DNA of 64,000 nucleotides from CAIMUS01 sp963708455 (GTDB lineage Bacteria; Pseudomonadota; Gammaproteobacteria; Competibacterales; Competibacteraceae). The stretch spans positions 1,178,001-1,242,000 of the forward strand of contig CAVPSQ010000010.1 of assembly GCA_963708455.1 (NCBI GenBank), written 5' to 3'. Below the pieces are notes generated by a model, which was not told where the DNA came from, searched no databases, and saw nothing but the letters and a program-made list of their open reading frames with translations. This document shows, one piece after another, positions 43,013-51,645 of this stretch. The first letter of the stretch is position 1. Each line of letters begins with the position of its first letter. The translations under genes and the position numbers were made by a program.

Positions 43013-46000
43013 ATGACTACCACAGTGAGAGTTTTTGTCAGTTACAGCCATGCAGACGTCCGGTATCTGGGGAAAGATTCTCTACTGGGTTTTCTGCGCG
43101 GCCTGGAACAGGAAGACGTTACCTTCTGGACGGATAAAGAGATCCAGGCAGGTGAATTCTGGGACGACGTGATCAAAGCGGAAATCCAGCAAGCCGATAT
43201 TGCGCTGGCGCTGGTCAGCCAGGCTTTTCTGAATTCCCCTTATTGCAAGAACGTAGAAATCCAGAGCTTCCTGGTGCAGCAGAAGCATCTGTTTCCGATC
43301 ATTCTGTCGCCGTGCGAATGGCAGCGGCATGAGTGGCTGAGCAAACGGCAGTTTCTGCCCGGCGGCGATGAGACCATCGAGGAGCATTACACCGATGACG
43401 GTACCCGCAAAGGTTTGTTCCTGACCATCCACGAGCAACTGCGACACCGGGTCGAACTGATTCGACAAGCCGCTCAAGATCGGGCAACACCACTGCCGCC
43501 CGCGCTGCAAGCACTCCGGGACATCGTGTGCTCTGCTGATCATCCAGCCGATCTCAACCTGTTGCCTGATACCCTGGCGGAGATTCGGCGTCATGCGTCG
43601 CGTAATCTGACCGAATATCGCTTGAACCGGATCGCCGACTGGTCGCAGCCGCGGTACGAACTGGACAAACGTTTTGTCCAACTGACTCTGCTGCTGGACA
43701 AGGGCGAGGACACTCAAGGTCCACGGTGGGAATCCAGCCGTCAGTTCCAGGATTTGCGGGATGTGTTGCAGGAAACCTTGGAGTCACCGGCGCTGGTGCT
43801 GCTCGGTCCGCCGGGTTCGGGGAAGAGCACGCTGCTGCGACGGCTGGAATGGGATCTGGCGGTGGATGCGCTGCGCGACCCGACGGCGGAGCAAACCCGG
43901 TTAAGCTTTTTTGTGCCGTTGAATCAGTACCAGCCGACCCGATCCGGCGGTCCTTTGCCGGAGCCGCGCCAGTGGCTGGCCGAACGGTGGGTGCAGCGCT
44001 TTCCTGGTCTGCCGCCGGTGGATGACTGGCTGCGGGCGGGTCGGGGCATTCTGTTGCTGGATGCCCTTAACGAAATGCCCTCCGCCGGGCGGGATGCTAT
44101 CGGCCTGTGGAAAGAATTTCTGCGGGAGATGGCGCAGACCTGTCCAGGCAGCCGCTTCATCTTCTCCTGCCGCAGCCTGGATTACAGTAGTTCGCTCTCC
44201 AGCAAGGACCTGACCGTGCCGCATGTGCGCATCGAATCACTCAGTGATGCCCAGGTGGAGCACTTTCTCCAGGTCTACAGTCGTCACGGCGCCACCCTCT
44301 GGCGGCATCTCAAGGGAACGCCGCAACTAGACCTTTATCGCACGCCGATCTATCTCAAGATGTTGGTCAATCAGGCGGACGCCGAAGGTCATATTCCCGC
44401 AGGCCGGGCGGCCCTGTTCACCGGCTTCGTGCGGCAGGCGCTGCAACGGGAACGGAAGGCGGACAATCCGCGCTTCCAGCCGGATAACCTGTTGACCCAA
44501 TTCGACTACGATCGGCTGACGCAACACCGCTGGAAGCATGCCTACGACCTGCCCGGTCGAGGTGTGCTGATTCCCAAGCTGGCCGGCTTGGCCCATCGGA
44601 TGCAGCAGCAGCGCATCGCCACTGAAGCCTCGCAGGTGCGCATTGACTACGACCAGGCGCTGGCGCTGCTGGACCATGCCAAAGCGGAAGATATTCTCAA
44701 AGCCGGGGTGGATTTGGGCGTGTTGGACATGGATGTCGATGACGTGCTCTACATCCACCAGTTGATGCAGGAATATTTTGCCGCCCGCTGTCTCGCGGCG
44801 GCGCCCGATGCCGAACGGGTCCGCACTGAATGGCGGGCCGACTGGATCAATCCGTCCCTGGAGCAAGTGCTGGTGAAACTGGCCGACGCCGATCCGCTGC
44901 CACCGGCGCCCGCAACCGGTTGGGAGGAAACCACCGTGCTGGCCGTGGCGATGAGCGCCAATCCCGAAGCCTTCGTCACCGCGCTGATGGCAACCAATCT
45001 ACCGCTGGCGGGCCGCTGCGCGGCGCAACCCGATGTGCGCATTTCGGATGAGTTAAAAACCCGCCTTCGTTGGGCGCTGGTGGAGCGCACTCAGGACAGC
45101 ACCGCCGATCTGCGCGCCCGCATCGCCGCCGGGTTGAGCTTGGGGCCACTCGGTGATCCTCGCTTCGAGCGGCGCAAAGGGCCTTATGGGGATTATCTGT
45201 TGCCGCCACTGGTGGTGATTCCGGGTGGGACTTATACCCTTGGCAGTGAGGAGGAAGAAACAGGTTACGTCCTTGATAAAAACCGTGAACGCCCTATTCA
45301 TCAGGTTCAATTGGCGTCTTTTCAGATCGGCAAATTCTCCTTGACCAATGCTGAATGGAAGCTATTCATGGAGGCCGGGGGTTACGAGGATGAACGCTGG
45401 TGGGATACGGAAGCGGCCAAAGCGTGGCGGCGGGGTGAGGGAACGGCCGAAGGACCAAAGCAGCAGGCACGGCAAGATCGCAAATGGTTCCAGGATCATC
45501 TCGACAGTTTGCATGAGCATAAGCAGTTTACTACTGAAATCATCAAAGAATGGACGAAATACGCGCAGATGAGCGATGAGGAATTCGAAGCGTTGCTGAG
45601 CCAAGAGATTCCATCTGGCCGGCAGACGCAGCCTGCTGAGTGGAACAATGATGCCTTCAACAATCCGGCGCAGCCGGTAGTGGGCGTCTGCTGGTACGAA
45701 GCGCGGGCTTATTGCGCCTGGCTGAGCGCCCAGACGGAGCAATCTTTCCGGTTGCCGACGGAGGCGGAATGGGAAGCGGCGGCGCGGGGTGAAACAGGTC
45801 GCCGTTATGCCTACGGAGATGACTTCGATGTCACCCGCTGTAATACTTTTGAGACACACATTCGCCGTACTACGCCGGTTGGCGTATTCCCCAGTGGCGA
45901 GACATCGGAAGGTCTGGTCGATATAACCGGTAATACCTGGGATTGGACTGGCAGCTTATATCGACCCTATCCATATGGAGCAACTGATGGTCGGGAAGAT

Positions 46001-46159
46001 CTAACGGCTGAAGACCGCCGGGTGGTTCGCGGCGGCGCGTGGCACGATACCGCTATCGGCGCGCGCGCCGCTTACCGCGACCACCGCCATCCCGACTATC
46101 GCTACGACGACCTGGGCGCGCGCGTGGTGGTTGGTTCGTCCCCCATTTCTGAACACTGA
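43013..46159 (+). CDS. TIR-NACHT-FGE/C-lectin-fold protein with variable-region-like C-terminus
   Basis: A 1048-residue conflict-type protein. Residues 1-110 are a TIR domain (VRVFVSYSHADVRYLG; SPYCKNVEI with the likely catalytic E82). Residues 255-560 are a NACHT-type STAND ATPase: Walker A LLGPPGSGKSTLLRR (265-273) and Walker B GILLLDALNEMP. Residues 733-1046 are a formylglycine-generating-enzyme-like domain (VVIPGGTYTLGSEEEETG, FRLPTEAEWEAAARGETG, GNTWDWTGSLY). It lacks the C-terminal catalytic cysteines of true FGE. Residues 1011-1037 (R-A-A-Y-R-D-H-R-H-P-D-Y-R-Y-D-D) resemble retroelement-diversified variable regions. Bacterial TIR domains often cleave NAD, so this may be an NLR-like immune sensor. 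No strong ribosome-binding site is seen before ATG 43013. Confidence 0.88.
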   Translation: MTTTVRVFVSYSHADVRYLGKDSLLGFLRGLEQEDVTFWTDKEIQAGEFWDDVIKAEIQQADIALALVSQAFLNSPYCKNVEIQSFLVQQKHLFPIILSPCEWQRHEWLSKRQFLPGGDETIEEHYTDDGTRKGLFLTIHEQLRHRVELIRQAAQDRATPLPPALQALRDIVCSADHPADLNLLPDTLAEIRRHASRNLTEYRLNRIADWSQPRYELDKRFVQLTLLLDKGEDTQGPRWESSRQFQDLRDVLQETLESPALVLLGPPGSGKSTLLRRLEWDLAVDALRDPTAEQTRLSFFVPLNQYQPTRSGGPLPEPRQWLAERWVQRFPGLPPVDDWLRAGRGILLLDALNEMPSAGRDAIGLWKEFLREMAQTCPGSRFIFSCRSLDYSSSLSSKDLTVPHVRIESLSDAQVEHFLQVYSRHGATLWRHLKGTPQLDLYRTPIYLKMLVNQADAEGHIPAGRAALFTGFVRQALQRERKADNPRFQPDNLLTQFDYDRLTQHRWKHAYDLPGRGVLIPKLAGLAHRMQQQRIATEASQVRIDYDQALALLDHAKAEDILKAGVDLGVLDMDVDDVLYIHQLMQEYFAARCLAAAPDAERVRTEWRADWINPSLEQVLVKLADADPLPPAPATGWEETTVLAVAMSANPEAFVTALMATNLPLAGRCAAQPDVRISDELKTRLRWALVERTQDSTADLRARIAAGLSLGPLGDPRFERRKGPYGDYLLPPLVVIPGGTYTLGSEEEETGYVLDKNRERPIHQVQLASFQIGKFSLTNAEWKLFMEAGGYEDERWWDTEAAKAWRRGEGTAEGPKQQARQDRKWFQDHLDSLHEHKQFTTEIIKEWTKYAQMSDEEFEALLSQEIPSGRQTQPAEWNNDAFNNPAQPVVGVCWYEARAYCAWLSAQTEQSFRLPTEAEWEAAARGETGRRYAYGDDFDVTRCNTFETHIRRTTPVGVFPSGETSEGLVDITGNTWDWTGSLYRPYPYGATDGREDLTAEDRRVVRGGAWHDTAIGARAAYRDHRHPDYRYDDLGARVVVGSSPISEH

Positions 46160-46174
46160 TTTACTGGACACTGA

Positions 46175-46203
46175 AAAAAAGGGGCGCGCAGCGCTCCTTT
46201 TTT
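46175..46203. terminator. A/T-flanked hairpin after the TIR-NACHT gene
   Basis: AAAAAAGGGGCGC and GCGCTCCTTTTTT form a 13-bp stem (one G-T pair) with loop GCA, starting 15 bases after the stop. It is a good bidirectional intrinsic terminator. Its distance of about 50 bases from the variable-like segment also fits the hairpins that follow retroelement target regions. Confidence 0.8.
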
Positions 46204-46237
46204 CCGCGCGATTTTTTGAAGGGTCGGTGGTGTTAAC

Positions 46238-46462
46238 ATGACTCAATCTAAACACAAATATTTGATCGAAGTATTTTGGAGCGATGAAGACGGCGGCTAC
46301 ATTGCGATAGCGCCCGATTTACCGGGTTGCAGCGCGTATGGCGATACGCCTACCGAAACGATCCAGGAAATGGAAGATGCGATGGCGTCATGGCTGCAAG
46401 CTTGGGCTAGCCTGGGTAGAGCCCTGCCGGAACCTAAAACCATGCCACAGCAAGCGGCCTGA
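46238..46462 (+). CDS. Orphan HicB-like antitoxin
   Basis: A 74-residue protein of the HicB fold (degraded RNase H): YLIEVFWSDEDGGYIAIAPD, LPGCSAYGDTPTETIQEMEDA and a short C-terminal tail. HicB normally neutralises the HicA mRNA interferase, but no HicA of about 60 residues is visible on either side, and no added DNA-binding domain is present. It could be an orphan antitoxin. Confidence 0.82.
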   Translation: MTQSKHKYLIEVFWSDEDGGYIAIAPDLPGCSAYGDTPTETIQEMEDAMASWLQAWASLGRALPEPKTMPQQAA

Positions 46463-46481
46463 ATCGAGTCCCGTAGGCCAG

Positions 46482-46717
46482 AATACACTTAAGCCAGGAC
46501 AGTTCGCAGGCTAACCGCAACAGGCCGGCGAGGACGCCGGCGCTCCCAGGATCCGGCAGACTGACTGCAACAGGCCGGCGAGGACGCCGGCGCTCCCAGG
46601 ATCCGGCAGACTGACTGCAACAGGCCGGCGAGGACGCCGGCGCTCCCAGGATCCGGCAGACTGACCGCAGCAGGCCGGCGAGGACATCGGCACGATGGTC
46701 CCGTAAGTGAGTAGCCT
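46482..46717. repeat. Dispersed MITE/REP-like element, copy B with amplified 50-bp unit
   Basis: The left end TACACTTAAGCCAGGAC (about 46484) and right end GGTCCCGTAAGTGAGTAGCC (about 46698-46717) match the other copies. Between them an exact 50-bp unit starts at 46521, 46571, 46621 and 46671 (the last diverged). Each unit holds the palindrome GCCGGCGAGGACGCCGGC and CTCCCAGG. Other copies have only two such units. There is no unique spacer, so it is not a CRISPR. It fills most of the 387-base gap between hicB and pstS; the Pho box fills the rest. Confidence 0.85.
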
Positions 46718-46767
46718 CTCGTCAGGTAATTGAATCATCATCAAAAATCAACCAACGGCTAACGCCC

Positions 46768-46801
46768 TTGTAACATAATTGTAGTATTACATCGCTATAG
46801 T
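46768..46801 (+). promoter_or_regulatory. Pho box and promoter of the pst operon
   Basis: Two 7-bp direct repeats TTGTAAC and TTGTAGT separated by ATAA (46768-46785) match the PhoB-box layout CTGTCAT-AWAW-CTGTCAT. Ten bases downstream is a -10 box TATAGT (46796-46801), the spacing of PhoB-activated promoters that lack a -35. Predicts induction under phosphate starvation; phoBR is not in the window. Confidence 0.7.
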
Positions 46802-46849
46802 TTCGCGGGTTAAATGATCCTTCACCTGCGATTTCAAGCGGAGGTTTTT

Positions 46850-47911
46850 GTGATTCACAAGAAACTGATTGTCGCTGCCGCCGTGGCAGCGGCTCTGTCC
46901 ACGGGCGTCGTTTCCGGGCAGGCCGCCCGCGATTCAATCAATATCGTGGGTTCATCCACGGTTTACCCATTCGCCACAGTAGTGGCCGAGCAGTTCGGCA
47001 AAAGCTCCCATTTCAAAACGCCCAAAATCGAATCCACCGGCACCGGCGGCGGTCTGAAACTGTTCTGCAATGGGGTCGGCGTGGAGCATCCGGATATCGC
47101 CAACGCCTCCCGCCGTATCAAGGACACGGAGTTGCAAACCTGCGCCAAGAATGGCGTCAAGGATATCGTCGAGGTGGAGATCGGTTACGACGGCATTGCG
47201 CTGGCCAACTCCAAAAAAGCTAAGCATTACAGCCTGACGATCAAGGAAATTTATCAGGCGCTGGCCAAGGATGTCCCGGACCCGGGCGGTCAGCCCAAAC
47301 TCATCCCCAACCCCTATAAAAAATGGAAGGAAATCAATCCCACCTTGCCTGATGTCAAGATCGAAGTACTCGGCCCACCGCCGACCTCGGGCACCCGCGA
47401 TGCGTTCGTGGAGTTGGTGATGACGCCGGGCTGCCAGGCTTTTCCTTTCCTGAAGGCGATGGAAAAGAGCGACGAAAAAGCGTTTAAGGCGGCCTGCCAC
47501 ACCGTGCGCGAGGATGGCGCCTATATCGAAGCCGGCGAGAACGATAACCTGATCGTGCAAAAACTGGAGGCGAATCCCGATGCTTTGGGCATCTTCGGCT
47601 TTAGTTTCCTGGAAGAGAACCTGGACAAGATTCAGGGCTCGCACATCGGCGGCATGCAGCCGACCTTCGAGAACATCGCCAGTGGCCAATATCCCGTTTC
47701 CCGGGCGCTGTTCTTCTATGTGAAGAAAGCCCACGTGGGCGTGATTCCAGGGATCAAGGAATACATCGCCGAGTTTACCTCGGATAAAGCGGTCGGCCCC
47801 GAAGGCTATCTGACCGACAAGGGTCTGATTCCTCTGCCGGACGCCAAACGCAAGGCGGCCCGCGAGCGGGCGCTCAACCTGTCCAACCTGGACCTCTCCA
47901 TCGCGCCTTGA
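46850..47911 (+). CDS. pstS: Phosphate ABC transporter substrate-binding protein
   Basis: Periplasmic phosphate receptor. Start is GTG at 46850, with GGAGG five bases upstream; a longer opening from 46814 ignores this site. Signal peptide: HKKLIVAAAVAAALSTGVVS, mature start near QAARDSINIVGSSTVYPFA, where the SST loop binds phosphate. ESTGTGGGLKLFCNGVG and PPTSGTRDAFVELV complete the phosphate site. The 353 residues are normal. First gene of pstSCAB-phoU under a Pho box. Confidence 0.95.
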   Translation: MIHKKLIVAAAVAAALSTGVVSGQAARDSINIVGSSTVYPFATVVAEQFGKSSHFKTPKIESTGTGGGLKLFCNGVGVEHPDIANASRRIKDTELQTCAKNGVKDIVEVEIGYDGIALANSKKAKHYSLTIKEIYQALAKDVPDPGGQPKLIPNPYKKWKEINPTLPDVKIEVLGPPPTSGTRDAFVELVMTPGCQAFPFLKAMEKSDEKAFKAACHTVREDGAYIEAGENDNLIVQKLEANPDALGIFGFSFLEENLDKIQGSHIGGMQPTFENIASGQYPVSRALFFYVKKAHVGVIPGIKEYIAEFTSDKAVGPEGYLTDKGLIPLPDAKRKAARERALNLSNLDLSIAP

Positions 47912-47948
47912 TTGTCCAAGCCGGCCTGATCGCAGCACCCCACCCCAA

Positions 47949-47978
47949 CCCTCCTCCCTAAGGGGGGAGGGAGTTTTT
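47949..47978 (+). terminator. Terminator/attenuator between pstS and pstC
   Basis: CCCTCCTCCC and GGGGGGAGGG form a 10-bp stem (one G-T pair) with loop TAA, then AGTTTTTG. Its place after pstS would let the receptor be made in excess of the permease, as in other pst operons. Confidence 0.75.
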
Positions 47979-48024
47979 GTACCGGCTGTAACCTCAATAA
48001 TCTGATCCCATAAAAGTACCACCC

Positions 48025-49404
48025 ATGCTCTTCTACCTGGTTTTGACGCTGCTGGCCCTGAGCGCCTGGGGCTACTACTGGGGGCGCAACCGGTCGCTGG
48101 CCGTGGCCGGCGGCCATATCAGCAACCTTCACTCCCTGCCCGGCTACTACGGTTTTTACACGGCGCTGTGGTGCGGCATCCCGGCGCTGCTTATCTTCAT
48201 GCTGTGGGTTGCCTTGGGACCTGCGCTGATTACCCACCTGGTGGTGGCCGGACTGCCGCCGGAACTGCAGGCCGAGTCGCCCGACAAGCTCGCGCTGCTG
48301 GTCAACAACATCAAGAACCTGGTACATGGCAATATCGTGTCGCAGACGGCCGACCCGATCATGGTGGTGGCGGCCGACCATTATCGCCGCGTGCAAACCA
48401 TCGGCAATGCCGCGATGTGGTTAGTGGCGCTGTCCCTGGCCATCGGCGGCGTGCTGTACGCTCGCAATAAGATCTCCCCCACACTGCGCGCCCGCAATAA
48501 CGTGGAGCGGGTGGTCACGGTGTTCCTGGTGGTCAGTTCCACCATCGCTATCGTCACCACCATCGGCATTATCTTGTCGGTGCTGTTCGAATCCATCCGC
48601 TTTTTCCACCAAGTGCCACTCACCGAGTTTATCTTCGGTCTGCGCTGGAGTCCCCAGATCGGTATACGCGCCGATCAGGTAGGTTCTTCCGGCGCTTTCG
48701 GCGCCGTGCCGTTGTTCACCGGCACGCTGCTGATTTCCTTTATCGCCCTGCTGGTGGCCGTGCCCATCGGCTTGATGACGGCGCTGTATCTGTCCGAATA
48801 CGCCCATCCGAACTTCCGCGCCATCGCCAAGCCGCTATTGGAGATTCTGGCCGGCATTCCCACGGTAGTGTATGGTTTTTTCGCCGCCCTCACCGTGGCG
48901 CCGCTGATCCGCCAGGCCGGCACAGCGCTGGGTCTGGATGTGTCGTCGGAAAGCGCCCTGGCCGCCGGTCTGGTCATGGGCATCATGATCATACCGTTCG
49001 TCTCGTCGTTGTCCGACGATGTGATCAACGCCGTGCCCCAGGCCATGCGGGACGGCTCCTATGCGTTGGGCGCCACCCATTCCGAAACCATCAAACTGGT
49101 GATTTTGCCGGCAGCGCTGCCGGGCATCGTGGGCGGCGTGCTGCTGGCGGCCTCCCGCGCCATCGGCGAGACCATGATCGTGGTCATGGCAGCCGGGCTG
49201 GCGGCCAATCTGACCGCCAATCCGTTGCAGGCGGTCACCACCATTACGGTGCAGATCGTCACCCTGTTGGTCGGCGACCAGGAATTCGACAGTCCTAAAA
49301 CGCTGGCGGCCTTCGCGCTCGGCTTGGTGCTGTTTCTCAGCACTCTGGCGTTGAATGTCCTCGCGCTCCATATCGTCCGCAAATACCGGGAGCAGTATGA
49401 GTAA
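48025..49404 (+). CDS. pstC: Phosphate ABC transporter permease PstC
   Basis: Inner-membrane subunit of 459 residues. It is longer than E. coli PstC (319) because of an N-terminal extension with two more membrane segments (MLFYLVLTLLALSAWGYYWG; YGFYTALWCGIPALLIFMLW) and a soluble stretch. The permease core has ALYLSEYAHPNFRAIAKPLL, GIPTVVYGFFAAL and the EAA loop APNAMRDGSYALGA-like segment (VPQAMRDGSYALGATHSETI). It overlaps pstA by eight bases. Confidence 0.94.
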   Translation: MLFYLVLTLLALSAWGYYWGRNRSLAVAGGHISNLHSLPGYYGFYTALWCGIPALLIFMLWVALGPALITHLVVAGLPPELQAESPDKLALLVNNIKNLVHGNIVSQTADPIMVVAADHYRRVQTIGNAAMWLVALSLAIGGVLYARNKISPTLRARNNVERVVTVFLVVSSTIAIVTTIGIILSVLFESIRFFHQVPLTEFIFGLRWSPQIGIRADQVGSSGAFGAVPLFTGTLLISFIALLVAVPIGLMTALYLSEYAHPNFRAIAKPLLEILAGIPTVVYGFFAALTVAPLIRQAGTALGLDVSSESALAAGLVMGIMIIPFVSSLSDDVINAVPQAMRDGSYALGATHSETIKLVILPAALPGIVGGVLLAASRAIGETMIVVMAAGLAANLTANPLQAVTTITVQIVTLLVGDQEFDSPKTLAAFALGLVLFLSTLALNVLALHIVRKYREQYE

Positions 49405-50698
49405 TCCCAACGCGCCGGCCCGTAAAGACACGCTGGCCCTTATTCAGGCCGGCATCAAAAAGCGGCACGCCGCCGAAAGGCGCTTTAAATGGTATGGGTT
49501 GATCGCCAGCAGCATCGGCATTCTGGCGGTCATCTTTTTGTTTATCGACATTTTCAGCAAAGGGTTGCCGGCTTTTACCCAAACCTCTATTCGCCTGGAT
49601 ATCGACTACGATCCAGCAGTGATCTACGAGGATGGCCAGCAGGATCCGCAGGCACTGGCAACGGCCGATTACAGCCAGCTTTGGAAACGCGCCCTGCGGC
49701 AACAGTTTCCGGAGGCGACCGAGCGCAGTCAACTACGCTCGCTGTACGCCCTGGTCAGTTCAGGGGCCACCTTCCAATTGCGCGATGCGGTGCTGGCTGA
49801 TCCCGCCTTGGTCGGCCAGACCCGTCGGGTCTGGGTGGCGGCGGATGACACGGTGGATACCTTAATGAAGGGGCAGAGCGACACCACTGCGCCGGAAGCC
49901 AACCGCTCCTTGAAGGATGAGCAACTGGCCTGGATCGACCGCTGGCAGAAAAAGGGCGATATCGAACGGCGTTTCAATACCACCTTTTTCACTAACGGCG
50001 ACTCGCGCGAGCCGGAACAGGCGGGCATCCGGGCGGCACTGATGGGTACACTGTACACCCTGATGATCACCCTGGCCTTGTCGTTTCCCATCGGCGTGGC
50101 GGCGGCGGTCTATCTGGAGGAATTCGCGCCCAAGAACCGCTGGACGGATATTATCGAAGTCAATATCAACAACCTGGCGGCGGTGCCTTCCATCGTCTTC
50201 GGATTGTTGGGATTGGCGGTGTTCATCAACTTTTTCGGCCTGCCGCGCTCGACCCCGCTGGTGGGTGCGCTGGTGCTGACGTTGATGAACCTGCCGATCA
50301 TGATCATCGCCAGCCGGGCAGCGCTGAAATCCGTACCGCCATCGATTCGCGAGGCGGCGCTGGGCATGGGAGCGTCCCACCTGCAAATGGTGACTCACCA
50401 TGTCTTACCGCTGGCGATGCCCGGCATCCTGACCGGCTCGATTCTAAGCATGGCTCACGCCCTGGGCGAGACCGCGCCGTTGCTGATGATCGGCATGGTC
50501 GCCTTCATCGTGGATATTCCCACCAGCCCGCTTAAATCTGCTACGGTATTGCCGGTGCAAATCTTCTTATGGGCGGACCTACCGGAACGGGCGTTCGTGG
50601 AGCGCACCTCGGCGGCGATTATCGTGCTGCTGGCGTTTCTGGCCTTAATGAACGCCACTGCCATTATCTTGCGCAAGCGCTTCGAGCGGCGCTGGTAA
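49397..50698 (+). CDS. pstA: Phosphate ABC transporter permease PstA
   Basis: Second membrane subunit, 433 residues, also longer than the classic 296: residues 60-210 form an extra soluble domain between TM1 (SSIGILAVIFLFIDIFSKGL) and the permease core. The core shows AAVYLEEFAPKNRWTDIIEV, VPSIVFGLLGLAVFI and the EAA loop SVPPSIREAALGMGASHLQ. The ATG at 49397 overlaps the pstC stop; a start at 49355 lies inside pstC and is rejected. Extended PstC/PstA pairs are known in many Proteobacteria. Confidence 0.93.
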   Translation: MSNPNAPARKDTLALIQAGIKKRHAAERRFKWYGLIASSIGILAVIFLFIDIFSKGLPAFTQTSIRLDIDYDPAVIYEDGQQDPQALATADYSQLWKRALRQQFPEATERSQLRSLYALVSSGATFQLRDAVLADPALVGQTRRVWVAADDTVDTLMKGQSDTTAPEANRSLKDEQLAWIDRWQKKGDIERRFNTTFFTNGDSREPEQAGIRAALMGTLYTLMITLALSFPIGVAAAVYLEEFAPKNRWTDIIEVNINNLAAVPSIVFGLLGLAVFINFFGLPRSTPLVGALVLTLMNLPIMIIASRAALKSVPPSIREAALGMGASHLQMVTHHVLPLAMPGILTGSILSMAHALGETAPLLMIGMVAFIVDIPTSPLKSATVLPVQIFLWADLPERAFVERTSAAIIVLLAFLALMNATAIILRKRFERRW

Positions 50699-50720
50699 GG
50701 AACAGCTAGAGAGGTTTTAC

Positions 50721-51617
50721 ATGAGTACGACGGCAACAACTCTTGGCACGCGCGCGCCGGGCCCATTGATGGCGGCGACCGAGGTCGATATTACCCTTAA
50801 AACCGGTCATCGGGTGACGGATTATAACGACCAACGCACCGTGGGAGCGATTGAGGTGGCGGACCCCAAGATGGTCTGCCGTACCGTCAACGTGTACTAC
50901 GGCGACAAGCAAGCCATCCAAGATGTCAGCATCGACATCGGCAACCAGCAGGTGACGTCCTTTATCGGTCCTTCGGGTTGTGGCAAATCCACCTTTCTGC
51001 GCTGCCTGAACCGTATGAACGATACCATCGCCGGTTGCCGGGTGACCGGCGATATCAGCATCGACGGCGAGAATATCTACGACAAAAGTCTGGACGTGGT
51101 GCAGTTGCGTGCCCGGGTCGGCATGGTGTTTCAAAAACCCAATCCCTTCCCCAAGTCGATTTATGAGAATATTGCCTACGGTCCGCGCATTCACGGGCTG
51201 GTGGCCAACAAGGCGGAAATGGACCAACGGGTGCAGGAATGCCTGCAACGGGCCGGCCTGTGGGAGGAGGTCAAAGACCGGCTGCTCCAGCCGGGCACGG
51301 GGCTGTCCGGCGGCCAGCAGCAGCGTCTGTGCATCGCCCGGGCCATTTCCGTCAATCCCGAAGTCATCCTGATGGATGAGCCCTGTTCAGCCCTCGACCC
51401 GATCGCCACCGCCAAAATCGAGGAACTGATCGACGAGTTGCGGCAGAATTACGCCATTGTGATCGTGACCCATTCGATGCAGCAGGCCGCGCGGGTTTCC
51501 CAGCGCACCGCGTATTTCCATCTGGGCGATCTGATCGAAGTGGGCGAGACGGAGCAGATTTTCACCAATCCCCATCACCGCCTGACCGAGGATTACATCA
51601 CCGGCCGCTTCGGCTGA
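50721..51617 (+). CDS. pstB: Phosphate ABC transporter ATP-binding protein
   Basis: ATPase of 298 residues with Walker A FIGPSGCGKSTFLRCLNRMN, signature LSGGQQQRLCIARAIS and Walker B ILMDEPCSALDP. The N-terminus has about 50 extra residues before VNVYYGDKQAIQDVS. It follows pstA by 22 bases with a GAGAGG ribosome-binding site. Confidence 0.97.
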   Translation: MSTTATTLGTRAPGPLMAATEVDITLKTGHRVTDYNDQRTVGAIEVADPKMVCRTVNVYYGDKQAIQDVSIDIGNQQVTSFIGPSGCGKSTFLRCLNRMNDTIAGCRVTGDISIDGENIYDKSLDVVQLRARVGMVFQKPNPFPKSIYENIAYGPRIHGLVANKAEMDQRVQECLQRAGLWEEVKDRLLQPGTGLSGGQQQRLCIARAISVNPEVILMDEPCSALDPIATAKIEELIDELRQNYAIVIVTHSMQQAARVSQRTAYFHLGDLIEVGETEQIFTNPHHRLTEDYITGRFG

Positions 51618-51645
51618 GCCGTTTACCGAGTTTGTAGAGGATGTC

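Noticed and set aside
46511..46710. CRISPR array
   Set aside because: Units are contiguous 50-bp tandem copies with no unique spacers, and no cas genes are present.
46160..46850. DGR reverse transcriptase, Avd or template next to the variable-like region
   Set aside because: Only hicB, a MITE and the Pho box were found; no protein with a reverse-transcriptase YxDD context was noticed in the window.
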